From Terriglobia bacterium (lineage in GTDB: Bacteria > Acidobacteriota > Terriglobia > Terriglobales > Acidobacteriaceae), in contig JAIQEU010000020.1 of NCBI GenBank assembly GCA_020073665.1, positions 90,112 to 154,111 of the forward strand: DNA of 64,000 bases. Direction: 5' to 3'. The notes beneath the pieces are model-generated. The model did not search any database. It was not told the origin of the DNA and worked only from the letters and a program-made list of their open reading frames with translations. Made by a program: the position numbers and the translations under genes. This document shows, one piece after another, positions 1 to 7,480 of this stretch (position 1 is the first letter of the stretch; each line of letters opens with the position of its first letter).

Positions 1-452
1 GCCTCCAGTAGACGCTCGGCCAACCCGGGCGTGTCGAGAATCGCTCCCAGCAGCAGAAAACAGCGGCGCGTATCCTTCTCGCGAGCCGCCTTGAGCAAAA
101 CGTCGCTCACTTCTGGATCGCTGGCGAAACGCTCCGAGCCCTGCAACAGCCAGACATCGAGCTTGCCCTCGGTGGTGCGCAGATCCGACACCAGTTCGGT
201 GTGGTAGCCCTCGGGGTCGTCCACCAGGAAACCAGGGTGAACTTTGAAGAAGCGCGCGACCAACGTGCGGGTGGACTGGGTCATGTGCGGACGGGTACCG
301 CTCTCCATCTGCGACAGATAGGACTGGCTGATGCTCTTGCCCAGTTCCTTCTTGACCGCTTTAACGATTTCCTGCTGCGTCATGGGACGACCCAGGCCGC
401 GCAGGGAACCCTCCACTTCGCGGAGGTAGCGTAATTTCTCGCCAAGTTTCAT
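1..452 (-). CDS. XRE-family helix-turn-helix regulator (partial, 3' end beyond the window)
   Basis: The minus-strand frame starts at an ATG (450-452) and is open to the left edge, giving 150 codons. The N-terminus begins MKLGEKLRYLREVEGS and continues with a helix-turn-helix of the XRE/Cro type. The recognition helix region SISQSYLSQMESGTRP is typical of this fold. The part after residue 80 (LRTTEGKLDVWLLQGSERF) is probably a C-terminal helical or dimerisation segment. The role is inferred to be DNA-binding transcriptional regulation; target genes are unknown. A direct repeat TCGCRATT lies 9-30 nt upstream of the start and could be an autoregulatory operator. The start codon is well placed because the HTH begins directly after it. 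Confidence 0.85.
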   Translation of the reverse strand, partial: MKLGEKLRYLREVEGSLRGLGRPMTQQEIVKAVKKELGKSISQSYLSQMESGTRPHMTQSTRTLVARFFKVHPGFLVDDPEGYHTELVSDLRTTEGKLDVWLLQGSERFASDPEVSDVLLKAAREKDTRRCFLLLGAILDTPGLAERLLE

Positions 453-460
453 ATTGCAAC

Positions 461-482
461 TCGCGATTGTTATATCGCAATT
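461..482. promoter_or_regulatory. Direct repeat, possible XRE operator
   Basis: TCGCGATT (461-468) and TCGCAATT (475-482) form an 8-bp direct repeat with one mismatch and a 14-nt period, directly upstream of the XRE-type gene start. AT-rich repeats in this place are common autoregulatory operators of XRE proteins. The assignment is inference only. Confidence 0.3.
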
Positions 483-655
483 TGTGATTTTCTGTCAAGA
501 ACTGGATGTGGCTTGTTTGCCGATAGATGCGTGACACGCTTTGGAACGCGTGGCCGAGAGCTGCCCCCCCCAGTGACATTTTCGGATTGGCGGCGGGACT
601 GCCGGCGCCGCTTGGTCAAGGGTAGAGAGGAGCAGGGCGGGTTGCCGCGACCCAC

Positions 656-688
656 AATAAAAAACGCCTCCGCGGGTTAGCGGAGGCG
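656..688 (-). terminator. Rho-independent terminator
   Basis: On the minus strand a 9-bp perfect stem (680-688 with 665-673) closes a 6-nt loop (674-679) and is followed by a T-rich run (complement of 656-664). It lies 25 nt after the stop codon of the secreted repeat protein at 713-1348. Confidence 0.9.
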
Positions 689-712
689 CTTGGAAAGGAT
701 TCGAACTGCCGC

Positions 713-1348
713 TTAGCGGTGCTGGGCGTCGTGTTTCTGGTGGTAGATGTTGCGCGATGTACGGTTCTGCTGGCGGTTGACTTTGGCCCGTTCGGCCGGG
801 GTCAGCTTGCCACCGTTGGCGGCGCGGTCAGCGGCCACTTCGTTGTGCAGATTCTTCTGCTGGTTCTCCAGTCTGGCGGCTTCGCCCGCGGTCAACTGGC
901 CACTGGCTACGCCGTTGGCGATGCGGTCCTGCTCGTTCTCAGCGCGCTTGCCGACTTCGGTCGTCGGATTGGTGTTCTGGGTCTGCGCGTCGTGCTTCTG
1001 CTGGTAAATCTCTTTCGACAGCTTGTTCTGTTGCTGCTCCAGCTTGGCGCGGTCAGCGGCAGTCAGCTTGCCATTGTCCTCGGCCTTCATCGCCGTGGCT
1101 TCCTTGTTGAGCTTCGACTCCTGCTTCTCCAGGGACGCAGCTTCGCCGGAAGTCAATTCGCCGGTCTTGATCCCGTTGGCAATGCGGGTTTGCTGGGCGT
1201 GCGCCCGGTGCTGCACGTTCTGCTCTTTGGTGGTAGTGGGCGCCGGCTGGGCCGGAGTTGTGGCGCTGTCGGTGCTCTGGGCCGCGGCGGGCAGAATCAG
1301 GGCTGCCAAGGCGGCGCTCAGAAAAACAGATTTCAGTTGGATCGTCAT
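713..1348 (-). CDS. Secreted protein with two 70-residue helical repeats, function unknown
   Basis: A 211-residue product. The ATG at 1346-1348 is preceded by GGGAGAGAG, a good ribosome binding site, so the longer frame running up to 1750 is rejected. Residues 1-22 form a signal peptide (hydrophobic core then PAAAQS). The mature part holds two tandem copies of a charged helical unit. Copy 1 starts RIANGIKTGELTSGEAA and copy 2 RIANGVASGQLTAGEAA; both end in a Y-Q/H-QKHDAQ motif. Similar GELT-GEAARLE repeat proteins occur as uncharacterised periplasmic proteins in Acidobacteriota and Proteobacteria (recollection of the family, not searched). It is transcribed alone, with a strong terminator downstream. 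No enzyme motif is visible. Confidence 0.85.
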   Translation of the reverse strand: MTIQLKSVFLSAALAALILPAAAQSTDSATTPAQPAPTTTKEQNVQHRAHAQQTRIANGIKTGELTSGEAASLEKQESKLNKEATAMKAEDNGKLTAADRAKLEQQQNKLSKEIYQQKHDAQTQNTNPTTEVGKRAENEQDRIANGVASGQLTAGEAARLENQQKNLHNEVAADRAANGGKLTPAERAKVNRQQNRTSRNIYHQKHDAQHR

Positions 1349-1604
1349 TTCTCTCTCCCTAGTTTCTCGGAATCTTTGGTCTCTCTCAGAATCTTGGTCA
1401 AATCGCTGACCTTGGCCTGGAAATTCCTCATTTCCGGCCGTCTGTGAATGCAAACCCGGTGAACCAGAAAATGTTGCGCCGAAATCCGCTCCGGAGCAAT
1501 AAGTTCTTGTCTTGGTATTGATTACCGGGGTACATGTCCTCCAGCCACACCCCAGCCGAGGACGGGTTGCCTGCTTGGCCAAGTGTACGCGTCCCCGCCT
1601 GCGG

Positions 1605-2462
1605 TCACAATCCCGCCTCCAGGCGCGAGCGGGGGTCAAGGTAGTCGCGCAGGGCGTCGCCAATGAAATTAAACGACAGCACAGCCAGCATGACCGCCAG
1701 TGCCGGGAAGATGACCAGGTGAGGGGCGTCGAACAAGTGGGAGCGGCCATCGTTGAGCATGGTGCCCCAACTGGCCGTTGGCGGAGGCACCCCCAAGCCG
1801 AGGAAGCTCATGGTGGCCTCCGCCAGGATGGCCCCGGCCATGCCGATGGCCGCCTGCACAATGATGGGCTGAATAATGTTGGGCAGGATGTGGCGGACGA
1901 TGACCCGCAGGTCGCTGGCGCCCAGGGCGCGGGCGGCTTCCACAAATTCGCGCTCACGCGCCGCCAGTACTTGCCCTCGCACCAGCCGGGCATATCCCAC
2001 CCAGCCACCGAGCGAGAGAGCCAGCACCAGGTTGAAAATCCCCGGCCCGCGGAAGGCGACAAAAGCGATGGCGAGCAGAATACCCGGGAATGAGAGGAAT
2101 GCGTTCATTACGACCACATTGACGAAGCGGTCAATGCGGCCGCCGTAGTATCCGGCAATCGATCCGACGACCAAGCCGAGCGCCAGTGATGTGGCCACGA
2201 CGCAACTGCCTACAAGCATGGAAATGCGCGAGCCGTAAATCAGGCGCGAAAGAATGTCGCGGCCCAGTTCGTCCGTGCCACACCAGTGCGCGGGCGAGGC
2301 GCTGGCCAAGCGGTTGGGCAAATCGATGTAGGCAGGATCCTGGGGCGCAATCCAGGGTGCGAACAGAGCGAAGAGGACGAAGATGACTACCAACACCGCC
2401 CCCGTGGCCGCCAGCGGGTTGTGGCGGGCGACGCGTTGGAACGAGATGGTGGCGGTGGACAT
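1605..2462 (-). CDS. Peptide/nickel-type ABC transporter permease (DppC/OppC family)
   Basis: A 285-residue inner membrane permease. After a short cytoplasmic N-terminus (residues 1-15) and TM1 it carries the OppC-type segment APQDP...GTDELGRDILSRLIYGSR, typical of DppC/OppC. The BPD_transp_1 EAA loop is seen around EFVEAARALGASDLRVIVRHILPN. About six membrane segments are predictable, and the length fits the family. The gene lies 37 nt downstream of the partner permease (2500-3417), so they are co-transcribed. No substrate-binding protein or ATPase is found nearby, so the substrate (di/oligopeptide, nickel or other) cannot be named. Confidence 0.93.
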   Translation of the reverse strand: MSTATISFQRVARHNPLAATGAVLVVIFVLFALFAPWIAPQDPAYIDLPNRLASASPAHWCGTDELGRDILSRLIYGSRISMLVGSCVVATSLALGLVVGSIAGYYGGRIDRFVNVVVMNAFLSFPGILLAIAFVAFRGPGIFNLVLALSLGGWVGYARLVRGQVLAAREREFVEAARALGASDLRVIVRHILPNIIQPIIVQAAIGMAGAILAEATMSFLGLGVPPPTASWGTMLNDGRSHLFDAPHLVIFPALAVMLAVLSFNFIGDALRDYLDPRSRLEAGL

Positions 2463-2499
2463 GGATCAAAGTTCTAAACTACCGATCGGTAAAGCTCCT

Positions 2500-3417
2500 T
2501 CACTGTCTAATCCTCGGGTTCACCGCCGAATACAGCAAGTCCGTCAGAAAATTCACCGCGATGTAGGTCAGCCCGATCGCCAGGATGCATCCCTGCACCA
2601 AGTAGTAGTCGCGATTGCCGATGGCCTGGATGGTCAGGCGGCCGATTCCCGGCCAGGAAAAAATCGTCTCAGTCACGATGGCGCCGGCGAGCAGGGCGCC
2701 GAACTGCAGTCCCAGAACGGTGATCACGGGAATCATGGCGTTGCGCAGGGCGTGGCGGTAGACCACGGTGCGCTCCGGGAGTCCCTTGGCGCGGGCGGTG
2801 CGAATGTAGTCCTGGCCCAGTTCTTCCAGCATGGAAGTGCGCACCATTCGAGTAAGGATGGCGGCCATCGCTCCTCCCATGGTGATGGCCGGGAGCACCA
2901 GGTGATCGAGGCTTCCCGAGCCGGAGACGGGCAGCCATCCCAGCTTGATGGCGAAAAGCAAAATGAGTATCGGCCCTAACGCGAAGCCGGGGAACGACAG
3001 GCCAAACAGGCTGACCACGCTGAGCACGCGATCGTCCCAGTGGTTGCGCCGTTGCGCGGAACGCACTCCCGCGGGAATGGACAACGCGATCGCCACCAAC
3101 AGCGCAGCCAGGGTCAGTTGCAAGGTGTAGGGATAGCGCTGGGCGATCAGGCTGCCCACGCCCTGGTTGAAGCGTAGCGAAGGACCCAGATCGCCATGCA
3201 GCACGCCTTTCCAATAGTGAAGGTATTGCTTGCCCAGTGGAGCGTCGAGGCCGTAAGCGTGGCGAGCGGCTTGCACGTCGGTGGCAGGCGCACCCTCGCC
3301 AAGCATCTGCAGGATGGGATCGCCCGGAACCAGGTGGATCAGCAGAAACACGACCGACACCACCAGCCAGACGACCGGCAGTGTGTACAGCACGCGAAAA
3401 GACAAGTATCGCAGCAT
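2500..3417 (-). CDS. Peptide/nickel-type ABC transporter permease (DppB/OppB family)
   Basis: A 305-residue inner membrane permease of the DppB/OppB type. The N-terminal motif FLLIHLVPGDPI, the segment YGLDAPLGKQYLHYWKGVLHG and the EAA loop DYIRTARAKGLPERTVVYRHALRNAMIP are family hallmarks. Six membrane helices are expected. It is the first gene of a two-gene unit with the DppC/OppC partner downstream. The 132 nt before it contain a REP-like element and a heptad array, so no promoter could be singled out. The ATPase and binding protein must be encoded elsewhere or have been lost. Confidence 0.93.
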   Translation of the reverse strand: MLRYLSFRVLYTLPVVWLVVSVVFLLIHLVPGDPILQMLGEGAPATDVQAARHAYGLDAPLGKQYLHYWKGVLHGDLGPSLRFNQGVGSLIAQRYPYTLQLTLAALLVAIALSIPAGVRSAQRRNHWDDRVLSVVSLFGLSFPGFALGPILILLFAIKLGWLPVSGSGSLDHLVLPAITMGGAMAAILTRMVRTSMLEELGQDYIRTARAKGLPERTVVYRHALRNAMIPVITVLGLQFGALLAGAIVTETIFSWPGIGRLTIQAIGNRDYYLVQGCILAIGLTYIAVNFLTDLLYSAVNPRIRQ

Positions 3418-3453
3418 GCGGTTAGGATCGTGCCGCCCGCGGTTGAAGCGACC

Positions 3454-3512
3454 CGCAGCGGCTAAAGCCGGGCTTGTCCTCAGCGATTAGCGGCACGAGT
3501 GAAGTCGTACCC
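3454..3512 (+). repeat. REP-like dispersed element, copy 1
   Basis: A 59-nt element with two short palindromic parts, CGGCTAAAGCCG (3459-3470) and the region around CGGCACGAGTGAAGTCG (3491-3507). The reverse strand of 63167-63226 carries the same two blocks at the same spacing with a diverged middle. It lies between the dppB-like start and the corC-like stop codon. Confidence 0.75.
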
Positions 3513-3514
3513 TT

Positions 3515-3542
3515 CCCGAGGCCCGAGGTCCAACGCCCGACG
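3515..3542. repeat. Heptad (7-nt period) array, 4 units
   Basis: Units CCCGAGG, CCCGAGG, TCCAACG, CCCGACG lie head to tail at 3515-3542. The array ends 7 nt before the stop codon of the minus-strand CorC-like gene (3550). Confidence 0.75.
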
Positions 3543-3549
3543 TCCTTTT

Positions 3550-4917
3550 TCATCCCGCTATTCCCACCGCTTTGGCCTCCAGCCTTTCTATCCTAACCTT
3601 GGCAATGCGGTGGCCTTCCATCTCTTCGACGGTGAAGCGGTGGCCATCGTAGTCGAAGGCCTCACCGACCGCGGGAATTTTCTGCAGGCGGGCGAGCACG
3701 AAGCCGGCCAGGGTCTCGAAGCCGGCGTCGCGAGGCAGCACCAGTTGGTACTGCGACTCCAGGTCGCGAATGCTCACGGAGCCGTCCAGTACGAGAGCAG
3801 TCTCACCTTCAAGCTCGGCCTGCCCGGCCGCGGCCACATCGAATTCGTCTTCTATTTCACCGACCAGTTGCTCCAGGACGTCTTCCACGGTGATGACGCC
3901 GGCAGTCGAGCCGAACTCGTCCACGACGACGGCCAGATGGCGTTTCCGCTGTTTGAATTCTTCGAGCAGCTCCACCAGGACCTTGGTTTCCGGCACCACC
4001 AGCACGTCGCGCATGATCTGGCTGATTTTCATGGCGGCGATGCGGGTTGCGATCGGTTGCATGGGATTGGCGGTGAGCCGCAGGCGTGTCCAGCGCATCA
4101 GGTCTTTGGAATAGAGCACGCCGATGATGTGTTCCGGACCGCGCTGCGGATCGTACACCGGAATGCGCGAATGCTGTTCGTCCACCACGCGGGCCAGGGC
4201 CTCATCGAGAGTCAGGTCGCCAGGCAGAGAAAAGATGTCAGGCCGCGGCACCATGACCTCGCGCACGCTGATGTTTTCCAGTTCCAGCGCGTTGTGGATC
4301 ATCGCTTCCTGGATTTCCGGAATCTGCCCCAACTGGCGGCTGGCGGTGACGATCAACTTCAGTTCATCGGGCGAATGAACCGGGCCCTGCCGGGTCCTGC
4401 GGCCACCGAAGATGCGCAGCACCGAGCCTGCCGCCCGGCTCATGAGGTAGATGAATGGCCGGGTCAGGGTTAGAAAGACGTCCATCGGGGCGGCCACTGC
4501 CAAGGCGACTTGTTCGGCACGCTGCAGCGCCAGTGACTTGGGCACCAGTTCTCCCAGGATCACGTGCAGGCAGGTGATGAAGCTGAATGCCAGAGCGATG
4601 GCAATTCCGTGAGCGTAGATGTTGGCGTGCGGGACCTCGCCGGTGTAGCCCTCGACGATGTGCGCCAGGATAGGTTCGCCGACCCAGCCCAGGGTCAGAC
4701 TGGTGACAGTGATTCCCAGTTGGACACCATTTACCACCTCGTCCAGATTGCGGTGGAGTTTCTGGACGATGCGGGCGCCGATGCGCCGGGCCTCAATGAG
4801 TTGCTGGATGCGGGTATCGCGCACGCTCACCAGGGAGAACTCGGCGGCCGCGAAGAAAGCGTTGGCCGCTACCAGGAGCACAATGACAAACACCCGGAGC
4901 AGCACATAGGCGATCAT
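3550..4917 (-). CDS. CNNM/CorC-HlyC family membrane protein (hemolysin-like, CBS domains)
   Basis: A 455-residue protein. Residues 1-200 are a DUF21/CNNM membrane domain with about four helices, containing AAEFSLVSVRDTRIQQL and ILGELVPKSLAL. Two CBS domains follow (about 215-345; signature VREVMVPRPDIFSLPGD, then VVVDEFGSTAGVITVEDVLEQLVGEI). The C-terminal CorC_HlyC domain occupies about 360-440. Members of this family are implicated in Mg/Co efflux or resistance; the hemolysin name is historical. The gene is monocistronic. A second, shorter paralogue without a full DUF21 domain sits at 25356-26621. Confidence 0.93.
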   Translation of the reverse strand: MIAYVLLRVFVIVLLVAANAFFAAAEFSLVSVRDTRIQQLIEARRIGARIVQKLHRNLDEVVNGVQLGITVTSLTLGWVGEPILAHIVEGYTGEVPHANIYAHGIAIALAFSFITCLHVILGELVPKSLALQRAEQVALAVAAPMDVFLTLTRPFIYLMSRAAGSVLRIFGGRRTRQGPVHSPDELKLIVTASRQLGQIPEIQEAMIHNALELENISVREVMVPRPDIFSLPGDLTLDEALARVVDEQHSRIPVYDPQRGPEHIIGVLYSKDLMRWTRLRLTANPMQPIATRIAAMKISQIMRDVLVVPETKVLVELLEEFKQRKRHLAVVVDEFGSTAGVITVEDVLEQLVGEIEDEFDVAAAGQAELEGETALVLDGSVSIRDLESQYQLVLPRDAGFETLAGFVLARLQKIPAVGEAFDYDGHRFTVEEMEGHRIAKVRIERLEAKAVGIAG

Positions 4918-5217
4918 TAAGCGCTAATTTTAACATTCCAAAGGGGGTATGACAGTCGGAGAATGTCCAAGCGGCTATGAAATCGAATGGGATGCCGAGG
5001 CGAACCCACACTGAGTTGGAAGCGTTTTCCCAGGGTGGGTCTCCAACCTGCGATTCCCTGCTTCCATTTCCCATACTACCCGGTCTAACTAACCAGCAGC
5101 ATTTGTGAACCACAGCCACCAATCGAGCTACAAAGTGTTTAAGGAACAAAAGCTACGCCGGCTTCGTAACAGTGGGTGAAGGCTAGACAGCCGAGTTTGT
5201 TACTGCAGGAGGCGGAT
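4918..5217. other. Divergent intergenic region without a recognised feature
   Basis: These 300 nt separate the divergent CorC-like and adaptor genes. No convincing sigma-70 pair, structured RNA, terminator or repeat was found. TAAAAT at the complement of 4929-4934 could be a -10 element for the minus-strand gene, but no matching -35 was seen. The ribosome binding site of the adaptor gene is at 5207-5212. Confidence 0.4.
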
Positions 5218-6432
5218 GTGAACGGCAATGGTAACGGCAAGAGGAAGCGTCGCAAACGGATCATCATCATAAGTTCCGTCGTGGGGGCAGTGCTGCTGGG
5301 TGCGGTCGTACTCTTTGCCTTCAACCGCGGTGGCACCAAGATCGATCCCTCCAAGCTGGCGAAAGTCGAGAAGGGCGATCTCGCCAAGAGCGTGGTCGCG
5401 ACTGGAAAAGTCACGCCCATCACCAAGGTGGAAGTGAAGTCCAAAGCCAGCGGCATCGTGAAGAAGCTCCTGGTCGAGTACGGCGACAAGGTAAAGAAGG
5501 GCCAACTTCTGGCGCAGCTAGACAAGGAAGAGATCCAGGCGCAAGTCGACCAGTCGCGAGCGGCCATGGAGGCATCACTCGCCAACCTGACCAGTTCCGA
5601 AGCCGACTACGAGCGCGCCAAGGTAGATGCCGAAGGCCCGGATGTACCCTTGCTGAAGCGAGCCTATGACCGGGCTACAGATATGGCCAGGGAGGGCGTA
5701 GTCTCCACCTCGGCGCTGGAAGATGCGCAGAAGAACTACGAACTGGCCCTGAACAAGCAGAACGTTTCCAAGGCGCAGGTTACCGTACTGAGGGCAAGAA
5801 TTGCGCAAGCCAAAGCGCAGCTGGCACGCGACAAAGCCAACCTCCAGCAACTCGAAGAGCAGCTCAGCTATACCGATATTGAATCGCCCATCGACGGCAT
5901 CGTGCTTTCACGCGACGTCGAGATGGGCGACGCGGTCAGCTCCATCCTGGTACTCGGCTCCGGGGCTACCCTGGTGATGACCCTGGGCGACACCAGCGAG
6001 GTGTACGTAAAAGGCAAAGTGGATGAGAGCGACATCGGCAAGGTGTACCTTGGCCAGCCCGCACGCATCAAGGTGGAGTCATTCAAGGACAAGACCTTCA
6101 ACGGCAAGGTCACCAAGATCTCGCCCATGGGCGTGGAAAAGGACAATGTCACCACGTTTGAGGTGCGGGTCTCGATCAACAATCCTGGCGGCGAATTGAA
6201 AGCAGAAATGACCGCCAACGCCGAAATCATCCTGGAAGAACACAAGGGTGTGTTGCAGATTCCCGAAGGCGCTCTGATCTATGACAAGGACAAGAAGGCA
6301 TCGGTGGAGATCCCTGAGCCCAGCGCCAAGGACGGCAAGAAGAAGCTGGCCGTCAACATTGGTATCTCCAACGGAGCCAAGACGGAAGTCCTGAGCGGCT
6401 TGAAGGAAGGCGACCAGGTGGTGCTGCAGTAA
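5218..6432 (+). CDS. HlyD/RND-type periplasmic adaptor protein (MacA-like)
   Basis: A 404-residue membrane fusion protein. GTG at 5218 is chosen because AGGAGG lies at 5207-5212 with 5-nt spacing; an upstream in-frame GTG at 5176 has no such site. A basic stretch GKRKRRKR and a membrane anchor (about residues 15-35) come first. A biotinyl-lipoyl-like half (KVEVKSKASGIVKKLLVEYGDKVKKGQLLAQLD) follows, then a coiled-coil hairpin (about 110-215), the second lipoyl half (YTDIESPIDGIVLSRDVEMG) and a beta-barrel plus membrane-proximal domain. Adaptors of this kind link an inner membrane ABC or RND pump to an outer membrane channel. Here no pump or channel gene is adjacent, and DUF4097 genes follow instead. 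Confidence 0.93.
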   Translation: MNGNGNGKRKRRKRIIIISSVVGAVLLGAVVLFAFNRGGTKIDPSKLAKVEKGDLAKSVVATGKVTPITKVEVKSKASGIVKKLLVEYGDKVKKGQLLAQLDKEEIQAQVDQSRAAMEASLANLTSSEADYERAKVDAEGPDVPLLKRAYDRATDMAREGVVSTSALEDAQKNYELALNKQNVSKAQVTVLRARIAQAKAQLARDKANLQQLEEQLSYTDIESPIDGIVLSRDVEMGDAVSSILVLGSGATLVMTLGDTSEVYVKGKVDESDIGKVYLGQPARIKVESFKDKTFNGKVTKISPMGVEKDNVTTFEVRVSINNPGGELKAEMTANAEIILEEHKGVLQIPEGALIYDKDKKASVEIPEPSAKDGKKKLAVNIGISNGAKTEVLSGLKEGDQVVLQ

Positions 6433-6435
6433 ATC

Positions 6436-6456
6436 AGTACCTAGTACCGAGTACCG
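6436..6456. repeat. Heptad array, 3 units
   Basis: AGTACCT, AGTACCG, AGTACCG in perfect 7-nt phase, followed by a partial fourth unit. It begins 4 nt after the stop codon of the adaptor gene. Confidence 0.7.
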
Positions 6457-6537
6457 AGCAAGGGGAACCGGCGCTCATGGCTGGTTTCCTGACTTCTTTC
6501 CGGCTCGAGTTGTCGCATGCAGACACGGGAGGGACTT

Positions 6538-7461
6538 ATGAGCATGAGGATCCCCACCAAGGCTTTACTGGTCATTCTGCTTTCTGCCGCGTTAGCGTTG
6601 CCGGCCGTGGCTTCAGTACAGGGATCGTTCGAGCGCACGCTTACTGTCACTGGTCCCGTGGATCTAGAAGTTCTGACTCACTCCGGGGACATTACGGTGC
6701 GCAGCGGACCCGCAGGAACTGTCTCGATTCGGGGAAAGATCATCGTCGGGAACGGGTGGTTCTCCGGCAACCGGCAGGCCGACGTTAGCGCACTGGAGAA
6801 GAACCCGCCGATTCGCCAGTCCGGGAACAACATTCGCATTGACTATGTGAACGTGCAGAACATCGCGATCGACTACGAGATCACGGTTCCCGCCGACAGC
6901 AATTTGCGTACTCACAGCGGCTCCGGCGATCAGACCATCGAAGGACTGAACACCAAGGTCGAACTGGAAAGCGGCTCCGGCGATCTGCGGCTGGCCAGCT
7001 TGAGCGGCGGGTTCCGGGTGCACACCGGGTCAGGCAACGTGAATGGCCGTGATATTTCCGGTCCCATCACTGCCGAGGCCGGCAGTGGCGACCTCCAGTT
7101 GGAGGTAAAAGGTAGCGGTGACGTGAGCGTGCACACCGGCTCAGGCAATATCGATTTGCGTGACCTAAAGGGGGCGCTTCGTGCCGAGGCCGGCAGCGGC
7201 GACATCAGCATTGCCGGCGTACAAACCGGAGGCTGGGAGGTACGCACCGGCTCCGGGGACATCCAGCTTCGGCTTCCATCGGAGGCCGCGTTCGACCTGG
7301 AGGCTTCAACCGGCTCCGGGAGCCTGGTTGTGGACCGCCCCATCACCACGACGATTCAGGGTAACGTGCGGCGCATTCATCACAACATCAGCGGCAAGGT
7401 GGCAGGCGGCGGACCTCCGCTGACCGTCCATACCGGCTCGGGCGACGTCCATATTTATTGA
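6538..7461 (+). CDS. DUF4097 beta-strand repeat (adhesin-like) exported protein, paralogue 1
   Basis: A 307-residue protein. ATG 6538 follows GGGAGGG (6527-6533) at 4-nt spacing, so the in-frame ATG at 6517 is not used. A signal peptide (about residues 1-26, ending ALPAVAS) is followed by a DUF4097-type domain of regular short strands. The turn motif [HE]-[TSA]-GSG-[DN] recurs about every 19-20 residues between residues 120 and 250, suggesting a right-handed beta-solenoid. The family is functionally uncharacterised; LiaG-like members act in envelope stress. A homologue sits 19 nt downstream and the adaptor gene upstream; the three are probably one operon. The missing catalytic motifs argue for a structural or surface role. 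Confidence 0.88.
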   Translation: MSMRIPTKALLVILLSAALALPAVASVQGSFERTLTVTGPVDLEVLTHSGDITVRSGPAGTVSIRGKIIVGNGWFSGNRQADVSALEKNPPIRQSGNNIRIDYVNVQNIAIDYEITVPADSNLRTHSGSGDQTIEGLNTKVELESGSGDLRLASLSGGFRVHTGSGNVNGRDISGPITAEAGSGDLQLEVKGSGDVSVHTGSGNIDLRDLKGALRAEAGSGDISIAGVQTGGWEVRTGSGDIQLRLPSEAAFDLEASTGSGSLVVDRPITTTIQGNVRRIHHNISGKVAGGGPPLTVHTGSGDVHIY

Positions 7462-7480
7462 GGGAGGCTTGGGGGAAGAT

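Noticed and set aside
1349..1750. N-terminal extension of the secreted repeat protein
   Set aside because: The extension overlaps the dppC-like gene and precedes a clear SD and signal peptide at 1348.
5103..5134. Sigma-70 promoter of the adaptor gene (TTGTGA and TACAAA)
   Set aside because: The spacer is 20 nt and both hexamers are weak.
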